Positions 39,487-49,007 are shown, numbered from the stretch's first letter. The stretch is 64,000 nt of DNA from Sphingomonas sp. CFBP 8760 (GCF_014841615.1 NZ_JACYUG010000001.1:248001-312000); one strand, 5' to 3'. Numbers and translations are program-made. Notes: generated from the sequence alone by a model not told the origin.

Positions 39487-39885
39487 ATGCCGACCCTGCC
39501 CATCGAACTCGTGCTGCTCGGCTGGTCGACGATATTGCTGGTCGTCTACATCATGACCCAGGGGCAGATGGCCACCCTTGATCGGGGCCTCGGCTGGAAC
39601 GCCGGGCCGCGCGACGGCGAGGCGAAGCCGCTGGGGACATTGGCGGGCCGGGCGCAACGGGCGCTGCGCAACTTTCAGGAAACCTATCCCGCCTTCATCG
39701 CCCTGGCCCTCGCGCTGGCAGTCAGTGATCGTGGCGGCGGACTGGGCGCGATCGGGGCGTGGACATGGTTCATCGCGCGGATCGTCTATCTGCCGCTGTA
39801 CCTGATGGGCGTGCCCTATCTGCGCAGCCTGTGCTGGACGGTATCGGTGCTGGGCCTGATCCTGATGCTCGTCCGATTGCTGTGA
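39487..39885 (+). CDS. MAPEG-family membrane protein
   Basis: The 132-residue protein has about four membrane spans and MAPEG motifs: GPRDGEAKPLGTLAGRAQRALRNF (about residues 40-63) and NFQETYPAFIALALALAV. MAPEG members act in glutathione or eicosanoid chemistry or are uncharacterised in bacteria. A GAAGGA ribosome site precedes the ATG. It is 95 bases downstream of the TonB receptor on the same strand but separated by a stem-loop. Confidence 0.85.
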   Translation: MPTLPIELVLLGWSTILLVVYIMTQGQMATLDRGLGWNAGPRDGEAKPLGTLAGRAQRALRNFQETYPAFIALALALAVSDRGGGLGAIGAWTWFIARIVYLPLYLMGVPYLRSLCWTVSVLGLILMLVRLL

Positions 39886-39891
39886 CCCGGA

Positions 39892-40674
39892 TCAGGCGGG
39901 ACGGCCGGCGGTGGTCGTCTCGCTGATCGAATGGCGAGGCTGGTCGTCCTGCGTCCGCACGATCGTGTCGAACCGTGTCCCGTCGATCCGGATTTCGTTG
40001 AAGGCGGGCGGGCTGTTGCGCACCCGCTTCGACAGGGTGCCCGCCCCGATCATCCGGATCGTCCAGCCCGCGCGGTCGACGGGAACGTCGAACGGATCGT
40101 GGACATGGCCCGTCAACACCGCATGGGCACCGGCGGCGGCGAGATCGGCGAGCGCCACGTCGCCCCCTTGCGTCTTGGCGGTGCCCTTCGTCCCGCCTTC
40201 GATCAGCGGGTGATGCGCGGCGACGAAGATCAGGTTGCCCGCCGGCGCCTTCTCGATCAACGCCAGCGCGGAGCGGAGCGACCGGGGGCTGACATGGCCC
40301 TTCGACCAGTTCCACCGCCACTGCGCGCGCGCCGTCGTCTTGAGTGGCACGATGGTGACGCCGGCCAGTTCCAGCGGCCGCTCGATCATCTTCTCGATCG
40401 CGGCATAGCGCGAATAGGGATTGAGGAATCGGCGGATCGGGTCCCAGTAATAGGGGATGTCGTGATTGCCGACTTCCACCGTGACCGGGGCAGCAAGGCT
40501 TTTCAGCCAGGCGCCGCCCGCCTCGAACTCGCGCGTGCGGGCGCGCATCGTCAGGTCGCCGGTCATGATGACCGCATCGGGGCGTTCGGCCTCGACGCGT
40601 TCCTTGAACCAGGCGATCGCCTGTGGGTCTTCCTTGCCGAAATGGACGTCGCTGACGTGGAAAAGAACGGTCAT
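39892..40674 (-). CDS. Calcineurin-like metallophosphoesterase
   Basis: The 260-residue protein has the metallophosphoesterase blocks in order: FHVSDVHFG (D-x-H), MTGDL (GD), EVGNHDIPYY (GNHD), FVAAHHPL and LTGHVHDPF (GHxH). These bind two metals and cleave phosphomonoesters or diesters. There is no signal peptide, so it is cytoplasmic. The start MTVLFHVSDVH was chosen because it begins the fold. It converges with the MAPEG gene and follows the catalase-like gene. Substrate is unknown; CpdA-like cAMP phosphodiesterases share this layout. Confidence 0.85.
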   Translation of the reverse strand: MTVLFHVSDVHFGKEDPQAIAWFKERVEAERPDAVIMTGDLTMRARTREFEAGGAWLKSLAAPVTVEVGNHDIPYYWDPIRRFLNPYSRYAAIEKMIERPLELAGVTIVPLKTTARAQWRWNWSKGHVSPRSLRSALALIEKAPAGNLIFVAAHHPLIEGGTKGTAKTQGGDVALADLAAAGAHAVLTGHVHDPFDVPVDRAGWTIRMIGAGTLSKRVRNSPPAFNEIRIDGTRFDTIVRTQDDQPRHSISETTTAGRPA

Positions 40675-40720
40675 CGTGCCTTCCTTCCCGCTCGGCGCGA
40701 TGCCGTCAACCCGGCCGGCA

Positions 40721-41815
40721 TCAGGGCAGGTCGGCCAGAGCGGCAGGCTGATGGATCGGACAGCCGTTGAATTGCCCCCGGAATTCGGCGGAATGGGCGT
40801 AGGTGTCCTTGCGTGCCCGGTTGACGTTGCCGAGCGGGCGGTGCGCGGCGATACCATGCCAGACACTGTAGGACAGCGCATCGTCGACCGCATCGGAGCC
40901 GCCATGTTCCCATGACGGTTGCGGCGGCACGTCCAGCGTGGCGACGGTCTGGAACGGGCTGTCTTCCTGCGGCCACTCGCTGGTCGGGTCCTCGACCGGC
41001 ATCGCGTCCAGATCGCGGTTGAGCTGGACCCGCAATTCCCAGCTGCCGCCCTGTTCGATCAGCACGTCGCGCACCGCCTCGCGCAGGGCATCCGGGCGAT
41101 CGGTGGTGGAGATGATATCGCCGGTCAGCCGGGTCAGCGCGGGGCTGACCGGTGCCAGCTGGAATTTGGCGATGTGATCGCCGTAGCGGAACGGCGTCTG
41201 GCTGAAATAGGTTTCGCCGAGTGGATGGACGTTGGCGGCCCCACCCATCTGCTTTAACGTCGCCGATTCCAGTCCGACCGCCTCCAGCGTCGCCTCGAAC
41301 GCCCGGAGCACGCCGGACAGCAGCTTCTTGCCGCCTTCGGCCTTGTCGGTGGTGCTCGCGAGCAGCTTCAGGTTCTTCGAGAACGCCTTGGCGTCGGGCG
41401 CGGCGAAGACGGGCGCATTGACCATGATGAAGTCCTGCGTCGTATCGCCTTCCGATCCCGGCAGCCGCTCACCTTCTACCCCGATCACTTTCAGCGCCAG
41501 TCCGCGCGGCAGGCCGATCGAATCGTCGAGGATGTCCCCGGGATTGGTCGAGAGCCGGATGATCGCCTCGTACCGGCCCGGTGAAGCGAACAGTCCCTGC
41601 GCCAGTTCAGGTGGCAGACCCGCCGCAACGGTCAGCGTGCCCTTGGCGATGCCATGGGCCTTGGCATGGACCGCGCGGACGGCATGGCCATAATCCTGCG
41701 AGGTGGTGTCGAGGATCGACTGGAAGGATTCGTTGAGTTGGCCGATCACCTCGGCCTCATCCGGCTGGACGGTTTCCACCGCGGGATCGAACCGGACCGG
41801 GGGATTGAGGGCCAT
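40721..41815 (-). CDS. Catalase-like heme protein (small catalase-related family)
   Basis: The 364-residue protein follows catalase topology but is shorter. The distal His is in RAVHAKAHG (His50) and the distal Asn is in MVNAPVFAAPD (Asn133). The proximal Tyr fits DDALSYSVWHG (Tyr316), but the usual Arg four residues before it is Asp. The family (SrpA-like) may be peroxidase-like rather than a full catalase. It likely handles peroxides in the cytoplasm. It lies upstream of the metallophosphoesterase on the same strand. Confidence 0.8.
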   Translation of the reverse strand: MALNPPVRFDPAVETVQPDEAEVIGQLNESFQSILDTTSQDYGHAVRAVHAKAHGIAKGTLTVAAGLPPELAQGLFASPGRYEAIIRLSTNPGDILDDSIGLPRGLALKVIGVEGERLPGSEGDTTQDFIMVNAPVFAAPDAKAFSKNLKLLASTTDKAEGGKKLLSGVLRAFEATLEAVGLESATLKQMGGAANVHPLGETYFSQTPFRYGDHIAKFQLAPVSPALTRLTGDIISTTDRPDALREAVRDVLIEQGGSWELRVQLNRDLDAMPVEDPTSEWPQEDSPFQTVATLDVPPQPSWEHGGSDAVDDALSYSVWHGIAAHRPLGNVNRARKDTYAHSAEFRGQFNGCPIHQPAALADLP

Positions 41816-41842
41816 CAGGATTCCTTTCGCTTTCGAAAGGAG

Positions 41843-42652
41843 TTAACGGCCGCCCCGACCCCGTGTTCCGCGAACCGAAGCAATCGCCGCCGCCGCGTGC
41901 TGCCGCCAGCCATCGCCGGTGATGGCCCAGCCGAACCGGTCGTACAGGCACGCGCCCGGCGGGGGCGGCGCGGTGAAATCATGATCGGGGGCGGCGCGCC
42001 ACCGTTCGACGCGGGGTCGCCAGTCCTCGAACACGCCCGCCTGGCTGGCGTGCGCGGCCAGCGCCGCCTCGATCCGCGCGGCCTCCACCGGGGTAAGCGC
42101 GCGGCCATGTTCGGGATGGGCGGCATCGGGCCAGAACTCCGCCCAGATCCGCACGTCGCCGCGCAGGTGATAGCTGGGAAACTCGACCAGCGCCGGTGGC
42201 GGATCGAGGCGATCGACCGCCAGCCGCACCGCGCAGGCGACCGCGTCGTGATCGGGATGCCCGCCCTCATAGGCATGGGTCGCCACCATTGCGACGCCGG
42301 CCAGTTCGCCGACGAGCCGATCGGCGATCGCGGCGATGCACAGCACGGCATCCTGATCAGCGATGCCATGCCCGATCCTGCGGGGCCGTGCCGCCAGCGC
42401 GACCAGCGCGGCATCGACCTCGATCGCCCGCGCCGCCGCATAATCCGCCCGCGTCGCGAAGCCCAAGCGCCGGGCATCGGTCATGTCGCGCGGCGCGCTG
42501 TCGGTGACGTGGATCAGCAGCGCATCGTCGGCACGACCGAGCAGCGCGCCGGCAAACAGCGTCTCGTCATCGGCATGGGCGACGACGACCGCGACCGGTT
42601 CGGCGATGCGCTCGCCGCCGGCCAGCCGTGCCGCCCATTCGTCCGCCGTCAT
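41843..42652 (-). CDS. PIG-L family deacetylase
   Basis: The 269-residue protein has the LmbE/PIG-L metal site: VVVAHADDETLFAG (His26, Asp29) and a second His in GGHPDHDAVACAV. The family consensus is AHPDDE; Ala replaces Pro here. These zinc enzymes remove acetyl groups from N-acetyl sugars or similar amides. The start overlaps the amidohydrolase stop as ATGA, so the two are co-translated. Substrate is unknown. Confidence 0.83.
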   Translation of the reverse strand: MTADEWAARLAGGERIAEPVAVVVAHADDETLFAGALLGRADDALLIHVTDSAPRDMTDARRLGFATRADYAAARAIEVDAALVALAARPRRIGHGIADQDAVLCIAAIADRLVGELAGVAMVATHAYEGGHPDHDAVACAVRLAVDRLDPPPALVEFPSYHLRGDVRIWAEFWPDAAHPEHGRALTPVEAARIEAALAAHASQAGVFEDWRPRVERWRAAPDHDFTAPPPPGACLYDRFGWAITGDGWRQHAAAAIASVRGTRGRGGR

Positions 42653-43935
42653 CGGACGGATACGCCGCCCTTGATGACCGCGACGGGACGTTCGAGGACC
42701 CGGACATCGGCGAGCGGATCGCCATCGACTGCGACCAGATCGCCCCAGCGGCCGACCGCGACCTGCCCGACATCGTCGCGGCCCAGCGCCAGCGCGGCAT
42801 CGCTGGTGGCGCTGCGGATCGCCTCGATCGGGGTCATCCCCCATTCGACCATCTTGGCGAACTGCAACGCATTCTGCCCGGCGGGGAAGACCGCGCCGTT
42901 GTCGGTGCCGAACACCATCCTCACCCCGGCGCGGTGGGCGTCGCGGAACGTTTCGCGCTGCTTGCGGCCGATCTGGCGTTCCTTTTCGAGCGACTCCTCG
43001 TGCACGCCGTTCTTCGCCCCCTCGGCGAGGATATAGTCGTCGTCATAGATATCCATCGAGAACCAGGCGCCGCGCTCTTTGGCGAGCCTGAACGCGGCGA
43101 CATCGGCCAGGCTGGCATGTTCGATCGTATCGATGCCCGCGCGCAGCGCCTCCGTGATGCCGGCGGTGCCGTGTGCATGGGCGGCGACCTTCATCCCCAG
43201 CAGATGCGCCTCGTCCGCCACCGCCTTCATCTCGTCATAGCTCATCTGCTGCGCGCCGGGCGCGTCGGTGCGGGACAGGACGCCGCCGGTGGCGCAGATC
43301 TTGATGACCTGCGCGCCGTATTTCTTCTGGGTGCGGACCAGCCGGCGATACCCGTCGACCCCGTCGGCGACGGAAGGGTTGCGGACGCCCTCGAAACTGG
43401 GGGGCAGTCCTTCGCTACCGTCGCAATGCCCGCCGGTCGCGCCCAGCGCATAGCCGGCCGGCACGATGCGGGGACCGGGGACGTAGCCGGCATCGATCGC
43501 CTGTTTCAGCCCGACATCGTTGTAATCGGTCGAGCCGACGTTGCGGACGGTGGTGAAGCCCGCCGCCAGCATCGCCCGCGCATTGGCGACGCCCACCGCC
43601 TGCCAGAAGCTGTCGGTGTAATCGAGCCGACGATATCCGCTGATCCGGGCATCGGCATCGAGATGGACGTGCATGTCGATCAGGCCGGGCAGCAGCGTCC
43701 TGCCCGGCAGGTCGATCCGCTCCGCCCCCTGCGAGATGACGGGGCGGGCACCGCCCCGGCCGGTGACGGTGGCGATGCGGCCATCGGTGATGACGATCAC
43801 CGGATCGTCGATCGCCCGCCCCTTGTCGACGTCGATCAGCCGTGCGGCGGTGACCACCACCGTCTTCGCCGCCGCCGGTGCGGCCACCGTCGTACCCGCC
43901 AGCGCCATCAGCAGCGCCGCCATTTTCCGCGTCAT
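42649..43935 (-). CDS. Secreted metal-dependent amidohydrolase
   Basis: The 428-residue protein has a signal peptide (MTRKMAALLMALAGTTVAAPAAA). The amidohydrolase metal site is IDMHVHLD (His89, His91), QVIKICATGG (bridging Lys), AAHAHG and TIEHAS (His ligands), and FGTDNGAV (Asp). It resembles Xaa-Pro or imidazolonepropionase-like hydrolases that cleave cyclic or peptide amides. It should be periplasmic. The PIG-L gene overlaps its end. Substrate unknown. Confidence 0.88.
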   Translation of the reverse strand: MTRKMAALLMALAGTTVAAPAAAKTVVVTAARLIDVDKGRAIDDPVIVITDGRIATVTGRGGARPVISQGAERIDLPGRTLLPGLIDMHVHLDADARISGYRRLDYTDSFWQAVGVANARAMLAAGFTTVRNVGSTDYNDVGLKQAIDAGYVPGPRIVPAGYALGATGGHCDGSEGLPPSFEGVRNPSVADGVDGYRRLVRTQKKYGAQVIKICATGGVLSRTDAPGAQQMSYDEMKAVADEAHLLGMKVAAHAHGTAGITEALRAGIDTIEHASLADVAAFRLAKERGAWFSMDIYDDDYILAEGAKNGVHEESLEKERQIGRKQRETFRDAHRAGVRMVFGTDNGAVFPAGQNALQFAKMVEWGMTPIEAIRSATSDAALALGRDDVGQVAVGRWGDLVAVDGDPLADVRVLERPVAVIKGGVSVR

Positions 43936-43999
43936 TCGATACCCCTTTGCGATCGCCCGCGATCATGTCGCAGGCGGGGCCGATCGCCAAGCCCCGTGG

Positions 44000-45418
44000 T
44001 CAGGCCATCCAGTCGGCATAGCTTTGCGGCGGCGACGGCAGGACGATGCGCGCGATCCCGCCAATCGCGATCACCCCGGCCAGCACGGCGATCAGCGCGA
44101 TCCGCCAGTGCCCGCGCCATGGCATCCGCCCCAGCAACGCCAGCGCCAGCGCGGTCGCGATCATCGGCCAGAGATGATAGCGGAGATCGGAGGCGATGCT
44201 GATGACGGCGAAGCTGGCTTCCAGCGCCAGCGCCGAGGCCAGCAATGCCCGGGCGATACCCGCGCCGGGACCGGCGATCCGCCAGCCGGCGGCAAGGGCG
44301 ACGATCGCAACCGCGATCCAGACGACCGGCCATCCCGCCGGCGTCCCGGCAAGCCAGCCGGCCAGCCGTTCCCATTCGGTGGCCGCGCTGCGCGGTTCCG
44401 CCAGTCCCAGGTCGTTCGGCTCCGACCCGCCGGGCGGCGCGGCGCCGGGCCAGTGCGCCGGCACCCACCAACGATCGGTGGAATTGAGATGGGCGAGCCG
44501 GTGCGACAGATACGCGACCGGATGCGTCGCCGCCGCCAGGGCCAGTTGCCGGTACAACGCCCCCGCCGGCTGCCGCCACATCCGCACCGTCGCCGGGCCG
44601 CAACCGGGGGCGTCGCCCAGCCGATCCCAGAAGAACGGCGTGACGCACCGATGCGCGACCAGTCCCCTCGCCTCCGCCGCAGTGAACCCCGTCGCGGTGA
44701 ACCCGGTCGCGGTCGTACCCGTCCGCGTCGCGATGCCGGCGAGATCGTAGAATGGCTGGGTCTTCTCCACCCCGCTGCCGGTCGCCCGCAGCAGATGGTG
44801 GTTGATGGCCGGCGACAGGGCGAGGGTCGCCGCGACGATCGCGACGGCGATGCCGACCCGGCGGACGGGACCGGCGGTGACGGCGAGGCCGGCGATCAGC
44901 GGCGCGATCGCGAAGACCGCGTTGGCGCGGACCAGTAATGCGTAGAGAAGGATCGTGGCGACCGCGCACCGCGCCGGCCACGGCACCGCCCTGCCCCCCA
45001 GCCGATACCAGCCGACTAGCCCCAGCGCCGCCACCATCGCGGCGACCGCCTGCGCATCCTTCAGCACCACGCCCTGCCATCCCAGGAACGGCGGCCACCA
45101 GCCGATCGCCGCGACCGCCAGTGCCGCCCGCGGACGCCCGTCGCGCAGCAGCGCGGCGGCGATCAGGGCCAGCCCGATCACGTAACCGCCCAGTTGCAGG
45201 ATCAGCATCGGCCCCGTCCCCGGCCCGACAGTCGCGATCAGGACCGACCAGAGTCGCGCCATGACCGGGGGATGCCAGTCGTCGTACCGGCCGCTCAACG
45301 CCTGCGCATATTGCAGCACGCTGTCATATTCGGCGATACCCGGCCAGAACAGCGCGAGCGCGGCAGCGAACGACAGGATCGCGGCGAGCGGGACGAGTCG
45401 GCGCGGATCGCGCGTCAT
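44000..45418 (-). CDS. Polytopic membrane protein, glycosyltransferase-like or unknown
   Basis: The 472-residue protein has about eleven membrane spans and a loop with WPGIAEYDSVLQYAQALSGRYDDWHPPVMARLW (about residues 25-57), a pattern of extracytoplasmic aspartates after TM1 as in GT-C type transferases that use polyprenyl-linked sugars. No strong family motif is recognised. Preferred ATG at 45418 has no clear ribosome site; an in-frame GTG lies 11 codons upstream. It stands alone before the lpdA unit, with GAAAGTCAC repeats just upstream. Confidence 0.65.
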   Translation of the reverse strand: MTRDPRRLVPLAAILSFAAALALFWPGIAEYDSVLQYAQALSGRYDDWHPPVMARLWSVLIATVGPGTGPMLILQLGGYVIGLALIAAALLRDGRPRAALAVAAIGWWPPFLGWQGVVLKDAQAVAAMVAALGLVGWYRLGGRAVPWPARCAVATILLYALLVRANAVFAIAPLIAGLAVTAGPVRRVGIAVAIVAATLALSPAINHHLLRATGSGVEKTQPFYDLAGIATRTGTTATGFTATGFTAAEARGLVAHRCVTPFFWDRLGDAPGCGPATVRMWRQPAGALYRQLALAAATHPVAYLSHRLAHLNSTDRWWVPAHWPGAAPPGGSEPNDLGLAEPRSAATEWERLAGWLAGTPAGWPVVWIAVAIVALAAGWRIAGPGAGIARALLASALALEASFAVISIASDLRYHLWPMIATALALALLGRMPWRGHWRIALIAVLAGVIAIGGIARIVLPSPPQSYADWMA

Positions 45419-45467
45419 GGTGCCGGATCGGACCTGCCGGGATGACGACACCGATCCCCCGAGCGCG

Positions 45468-45497
45468 GAAAGTCACACCGGAAAGTCACGAAAGTCT
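45468..45497. repeat. Short direct repeats GAAAGTCAC upstream of a membrane-protein gene
   Basis: GAAAGTCAC occurs at 45468 and 45481, and GAAAGTCT at 45490, with spacings of 13 and 9 bases. They lie 50-80 bases upstream of the start of the 472-residue membrane protein and may be regulator half-sites. Confidence 0.45.
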
Positions 45498-45602
45498 CAT
45501 CCTACAGGGGGTGTTCGTGACCGGTCCCGGTGGCGTCCGGTGGTGGGAAAGAGCGGTTCTGTGTCGATAGCGTGGAGCGGCGGTGTAGGACACCCCCGGT
45601 GT

Positions 45603-45634
45603 GGGGCGGCACGACGTTGCGCCGCGCCGCCCCC
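45603..45634 (-). terminator. GC-rich stem-loop downstream of lpdA
   Basis: GGGCGGCACG and the G/C-rich CGCCGCCC arm can pair nine bases after the lpdA stop on the minus strand. There is no clear T run, so it is a weak terminator call. Confidence 0.35.
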
Positions 45635-45642
45635 CATGATCG

Positions 45643-47037
45643 TCAGATATGGATCGCCCGGCCGTAGGCGCCCAGCACGCTCTCGTGCATCATCTCGCTC
45701 AGGGTCGGATGCGCGAAGACGGTTTCCATCAGTTCCTGCTCGGTCGTCTCCAGCTGGCGCGCGACGACATAGCCCTGGATCAGCTCGGTCACTTCCGCGC
45801 CGACCATGTGCGCGCCGAGCAGTTCGCCGGTCTTGGCGTCGAACACGGTCTTCACGAAGCCTTCGGCCTCGCCCAGCGCGATCGCCTTGCCGTTGCCGAT
45901 GAAGGGGAACTTGCCGACCTTCAGCTCGTAGCCGGCTTCCTTCGCCTTCGCCTCGGTCATCCCGACCGACGCCACCTGCGGGCGCGAATAGGTGCAGCCG
46001 GGGATGTTGCCCTTGTCCATCTGGTGCGGGTTGCCGCCGGCGATCTTCTCGACCGCGATCACCCCCTCATGGCTCGCCTTGTGCGCCAGCCACGGTGCGC
46101 CGGTGACGTCGCCGATCGCCCAGATGCCGTCGACATTGGTCTGGCCATAGCCGTTGGTCTTGATGTGGCCGCGATCGGTTTCGACGCCCAGCGCCTCCAG
46201 CCCGATCTCCTCGGTGTTCGGCACGATACCGATCGCGACGATGACGTGGCTGAACTCGGTCGTCTCGACCTTGCCGTCCTTACCCTTGATCGATGCCTTC
46301 ACCGACGATGCGCCCGGCTCGATCTTCTCGACGCCGGCGCCCTTCAGCAAGGTGATGCCCTGCTTGGTCAGCGCCTTGTCCATGAAGGCGGACACTTCCT
46401 CGTCCTCGACCGGCAGGATGCGCGGCAGCATCTCGACGATGGTCACGTCGGCGCCCATGTCGTTGTAGAAGCTGGCGAATTCGACACCGATCGCGCCCGA
46501 TCCGATGACCAGCAGCTTGGTCGGCATCTCGGTCGGCACCATCGCGTGGCGATAGGTCCACACCCGCTTGCCGTCCGCCTTGGCGAAGGGCAGGTCGCGG
46601 GCGCGCGCGCCGGTGGCGACGATGATGTTCTTCGCCTCCAGCTCGACGGTCCTGTCGCCCTGCTTGACGGACAGCTTGCCCTTGGCGGTGATCGTGCCGA
46701 CGCCCTCGTGGACGGCAACCTTGTTCTTCTTCATCAAGCCCTTGACGCCGGCATTCAGCTGGCCCGCCACCTTGCGGCTGCGATCGACGATCTTGCCGAG
46801 GTCGAAACCGGGTTTCTCGCAAGACAGGCCGTAGGAATCGGCATGGGTCATGTAATGATAGATTTCCGACGTGCGCAGCAGCGCCTTGGTCGGGATGCAG
46901 CCCCAGTTGAGGCAGATGCCGCCCAGCCGCTCGCGCTCGACGATCGCGGTCTTCAGCCCCAACTGCGCGGCGCGGATCGCGGCGACATAGCCGCCAGGGC
47001 CGGAACCGAGGATGATGAGGTCGTAGGTCTCAGCCAC
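45643..47037 (-). CDS. lpdA: Dihydrolipoyl dehydrogenase (E3)
   Basis: The 464-residue flavoprotein begins MAETYDLIILGSGPGGYVAA (FAD-binding GxGxxG). The redox disulfide is GGICLNWGCIPTK (Cys42/Cys47), the NAD site is VIGSGAIGVEFASF, and the C-terminal His/Glu pair is in AHPTLSE (His443, Glu448). It reoxidises lipoamide on the pyruvate dehydrogenase E2 encoded two genes upstream on the same strand. Length and motifs are standard. Confidence 0.97.
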   Translation of the reverse strand: MAETYDLIILGSGPGGYVAAIRAAQLGLKTAIVERERLGGICLNWGCIPTKALLRTSEIYHYMTHADSYGLSCEKPGFDLGKIVDRSRKVAGQLNAGVKGLMKKNKVAVHEGVGTITAKGKLSVKQGDRTVELEAKNIIVATGARARDLPFAKADGKRVWTYRHAMVPTEMPTKLLVIGSGAIGVEFASFYNDMGADVTIVEMLPRILPVEDEEVSAFMDKALTKQGITLLKGAGVEKIEPGASSVKASIKGKDGKVETTEFSHVIVAIGIVPNTEEIGLEALGVETDRGHIKTNGYGQTNVDGIWAIGDVTGAPWLAHKASHEGVIAVEKIAGGNPHQMDKGNIPGCTYSRPQVASVGMTEAKAKEAGYELKVGKFPFIGNGKAIALGEAEGFVKTVFDAKTGELLGAHMVGAEVTELIQGYVVARQLETTEQELMETVFAHPTLSEMMHESVLGAYGRAIHI

Positions 47038-47076
47038 GTGGGGTCTTCCTTCTCAGCGTCCGGCGTTCGCCGGCCA

Positions 47077-47490
47077 TTACGGATTGGGGGCGGGATCGAC
47101 CGCGGGCACGCGCCGCGGCTGGCGATCCTCGCCGATCGCGACGAAGGTGAACTTGGCCTCCGTCACCTTGTAGCTGCGGTCGTCGTGGCGGGCGCGGCGC
47201 CAGCTTTCGACCTCGATCGTCATCGACGTGCGGCCGACCTTCGCCAACGTGGCATAGACCGACACCTCGTCACCGACGACGACCGGGCGGTGGAAGGTCA
47301 TCCCCTCCACCGCGATCGTGACCGCGCGGCCATGGCTGTGGCGCGACGCGACCGACCCGGCGGCCGAATCCATCATGCTCATCAGCCAGCCGCCGAAGAT
47401 GTCGCCATAGGGATTGGTATCCGCCGGCATCGCGATCACGCGGACCGCCGGCAACCCTTCGGGCGGCATCTCGTCGGGATGGACGTCCAT
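47077..47490 (-). CDS. Acyl-CoA thioesterase, YciA-like hotdog
   Basis: The 137-residue protein has the hotdog thioesterase pattern: RVIAMPADTNPYGDIFGGWLMS with the catalytic Asp in MMDSAAGSVAS, then AVEGMTFHRPVVVGDEV. It would hydrolyse acyl-CoAs in the cytoplasm. It sits between the E2 and E3 genes of pyruvate dehydrogenase with gaps of 8 and about 40 bases, so it is in the same unit. A role in acetyl-CoA pool control is plausible but not proven. Confidence 0.88.
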   Translation of the reverse strand: MDVHPDEMPPEGLPAVRVIAMPADTNPYGDIFGGWLMSMMDSAAGSVASRHSHGRAVTIAVEGMTFHRPVVVGDEVSVYATLAKVGRTSMTIEVESWRRARHDDRSYKVTEAKFTFVAIGEDRQPRRVPAVDPAPNP

Positions 47491-47498
47491 CGCCGGGA

Positions 47499-48875
47499 TC
47501 AGGCGAGCATGCCGAGCGGCCGCTCGACCAGTTCCTTGAACATCTTCATCAGCTCGGCCCCGTCGGCCCCGTCGATCGCGCGGTGATCGAAGCTGCCGGT
47601 CGCCGACATGACGGTGGCGACGCCCAGTTCGCCATCGACGATGTAGGGCCGCTTCTCACCCGCGCCGATCGCCAGGATCATGCCCTGCGGCGGGTTGATG
47701 ACCGCTTCGAACTGCTTGATCCCGAACATGCCCATGTTGCTGATCGAGGCGGTGCCGCCCTGGAATTCCTCCGGCTTCAGCTTGTTGTCGCGGGCGCGGG
47801 CGGCAAGATCCTTGACCTCGGTCGAGATCGCGGACAGCGACTTGGTGTCGGCCTCCTTCACGATCGGGGTGATGAGGCCCGAGGGCGTCGACACCGCGAC
47901 CGAGATGTCGGCGCGCTTGAAGGTGACGAGCTGGTCCGGCGTGAACATCACGTTGCACTTCGGCACCGCCATCAGCGACACCGCCAGCGCCTTCACCAGC
48001 AGATCGTTGACCGACAGCTTGACACCACGGCTTTCCAGCGAGGCGTTCAGTTCGCCGCGCAGCTTCATCAGCGCGTCGAGACGCACGTCCACCGTCAGGT
48101 AGATGTGCGGCACCGTCTGCTTCGATTCGGTCAGGCGGCGCGCGATCGTCTTGCGCATGTTCGACAGCTTGGCCGTCTCGTGCGGGATGTCGGGGATCGC
48201 GGCGGGCCTGGGCGCCGATGCGGGGGCCGCGGCGGCGACGGGGGCGTCGGCCGGAGCGGCCTGCGTCGCGGGCTTCGCGCCCGCCTTGGCATTGTCGACG
48301 TCCGCCTTGACGATGCGGCCATTGGGGCCGGAGCCGGACACGGCGGCGAGGTCGAGCCCCTTGGCCTCCGCCAGCCGGCGGGCAAGCGGGCTGGCCTTCA
48401 CGCGGTCGCCCGTAGCCTTTGCGGGGGCGGCGTTCGCGGTACCGGCCTTGGCGGGGCCGGCATCGGCGGGACGGCCATGATCCTCGGCCTGTGTCTCGGT
48501 GCGGGGAGCGGCGTCGCCCTCGTTACCCTTGGCGTTGGGATCGGTGGGGTCGGGGCTGCCCTTGAACTGCGTATCGGTGGGCTGCGGCGTTTCCGCCTTC
48601 GCGGCCGGCGCGTCGACCGCGGATGCGTCCTCGCCCTCCTCGACCAGGATCGCGATGACGGTGCCGACCTTCACATTGTCGGTACCCTCGGCCACCAGCA
48701 CCCGGGCGACGACGCCTTCGTCGACCGCTTCGAATTCCATCGTGGCCTTGTCGGTTTCGATCTCAGCCATGATGTCGCCGGACTTGAGGGTGTCACCCTC
48801 TTTCACCAGCCATTTGGCCAGCGTGCCCTCTTCCATCGTCGGCGACAGCGCGGGCATCTTGATCTCGATCGGCAT
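47499..48875 (-). CDS. pdhC: Pyruvate dehydrogenase E2 (dihydrolipoyl acetyltransferase)
   Basis: The 458-residue protein has one lipoyl domain ([17 protein letters not shown]; lipoyl Lys43), an Ala/Pro/Asp-rich linker (about 80-155), a peripheral subunit-binding domain ([17 protein letters not shown] and [12 protein letters not shown], about 158-195), and a catalytic core ending in [15 protein letters not shown] (His431, Asp435). It transfers acetyl groups to CoA. The long linker and single lipoyl domain fit alphaproteobacterial E2. E1 genes are not in the window. Confidence 0.96.
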   Translation of the reverse strand: MPIEIKMPALSPTMEEGTLAKWLVKEGDTLKSGDIMAEIETDKATMEFEAVDEGVVARVLVAEGTDNVKVGTVIAILVEEGEDASAVDAPAAKAETPQPTDTQFKGSPDPTDPNAKGNEGDAAPRTETQAEDHGRPADAGPAKAGTANAAPAKATGDRVKASPLARRLAEAKGLDLAAVSGSGPNGRIVKADVDNAKAGAKPATQAAPADAPVAAAAPASAPRPAAIPDIPHETAKLSNMRKTIARRLTESKQTVPHIYLTVDVRLDALMKLRGELNASLESRGVKLSVNDLLVKALAVSLMAVPKCNVMFTPDQLVTFKRADISVAVSTPSGLITPIVKEADTKSLSAISTEVKDLAARARDNKLKPEEFQGGTASISNMGMFGIKQFEAVINPPQGMILAIGAGEKRPYIVDGELGVATVMSATGSFDHRAIDGADGAELMKMFKELVERPLGMLA

Positions 48876-49007
48876 GAATGTCCTCGGGCGTTCCGTAACA
48901 GGCCGCTTCTCTCGCGCCCCCGCTCGCCCCGGTCAACCCCGCGCGCTTGCATGACCGCCGATCGACCGGCAGACAGGACCCGCAAGGGCAGCGATTGGGG
49001 AGCGCAG

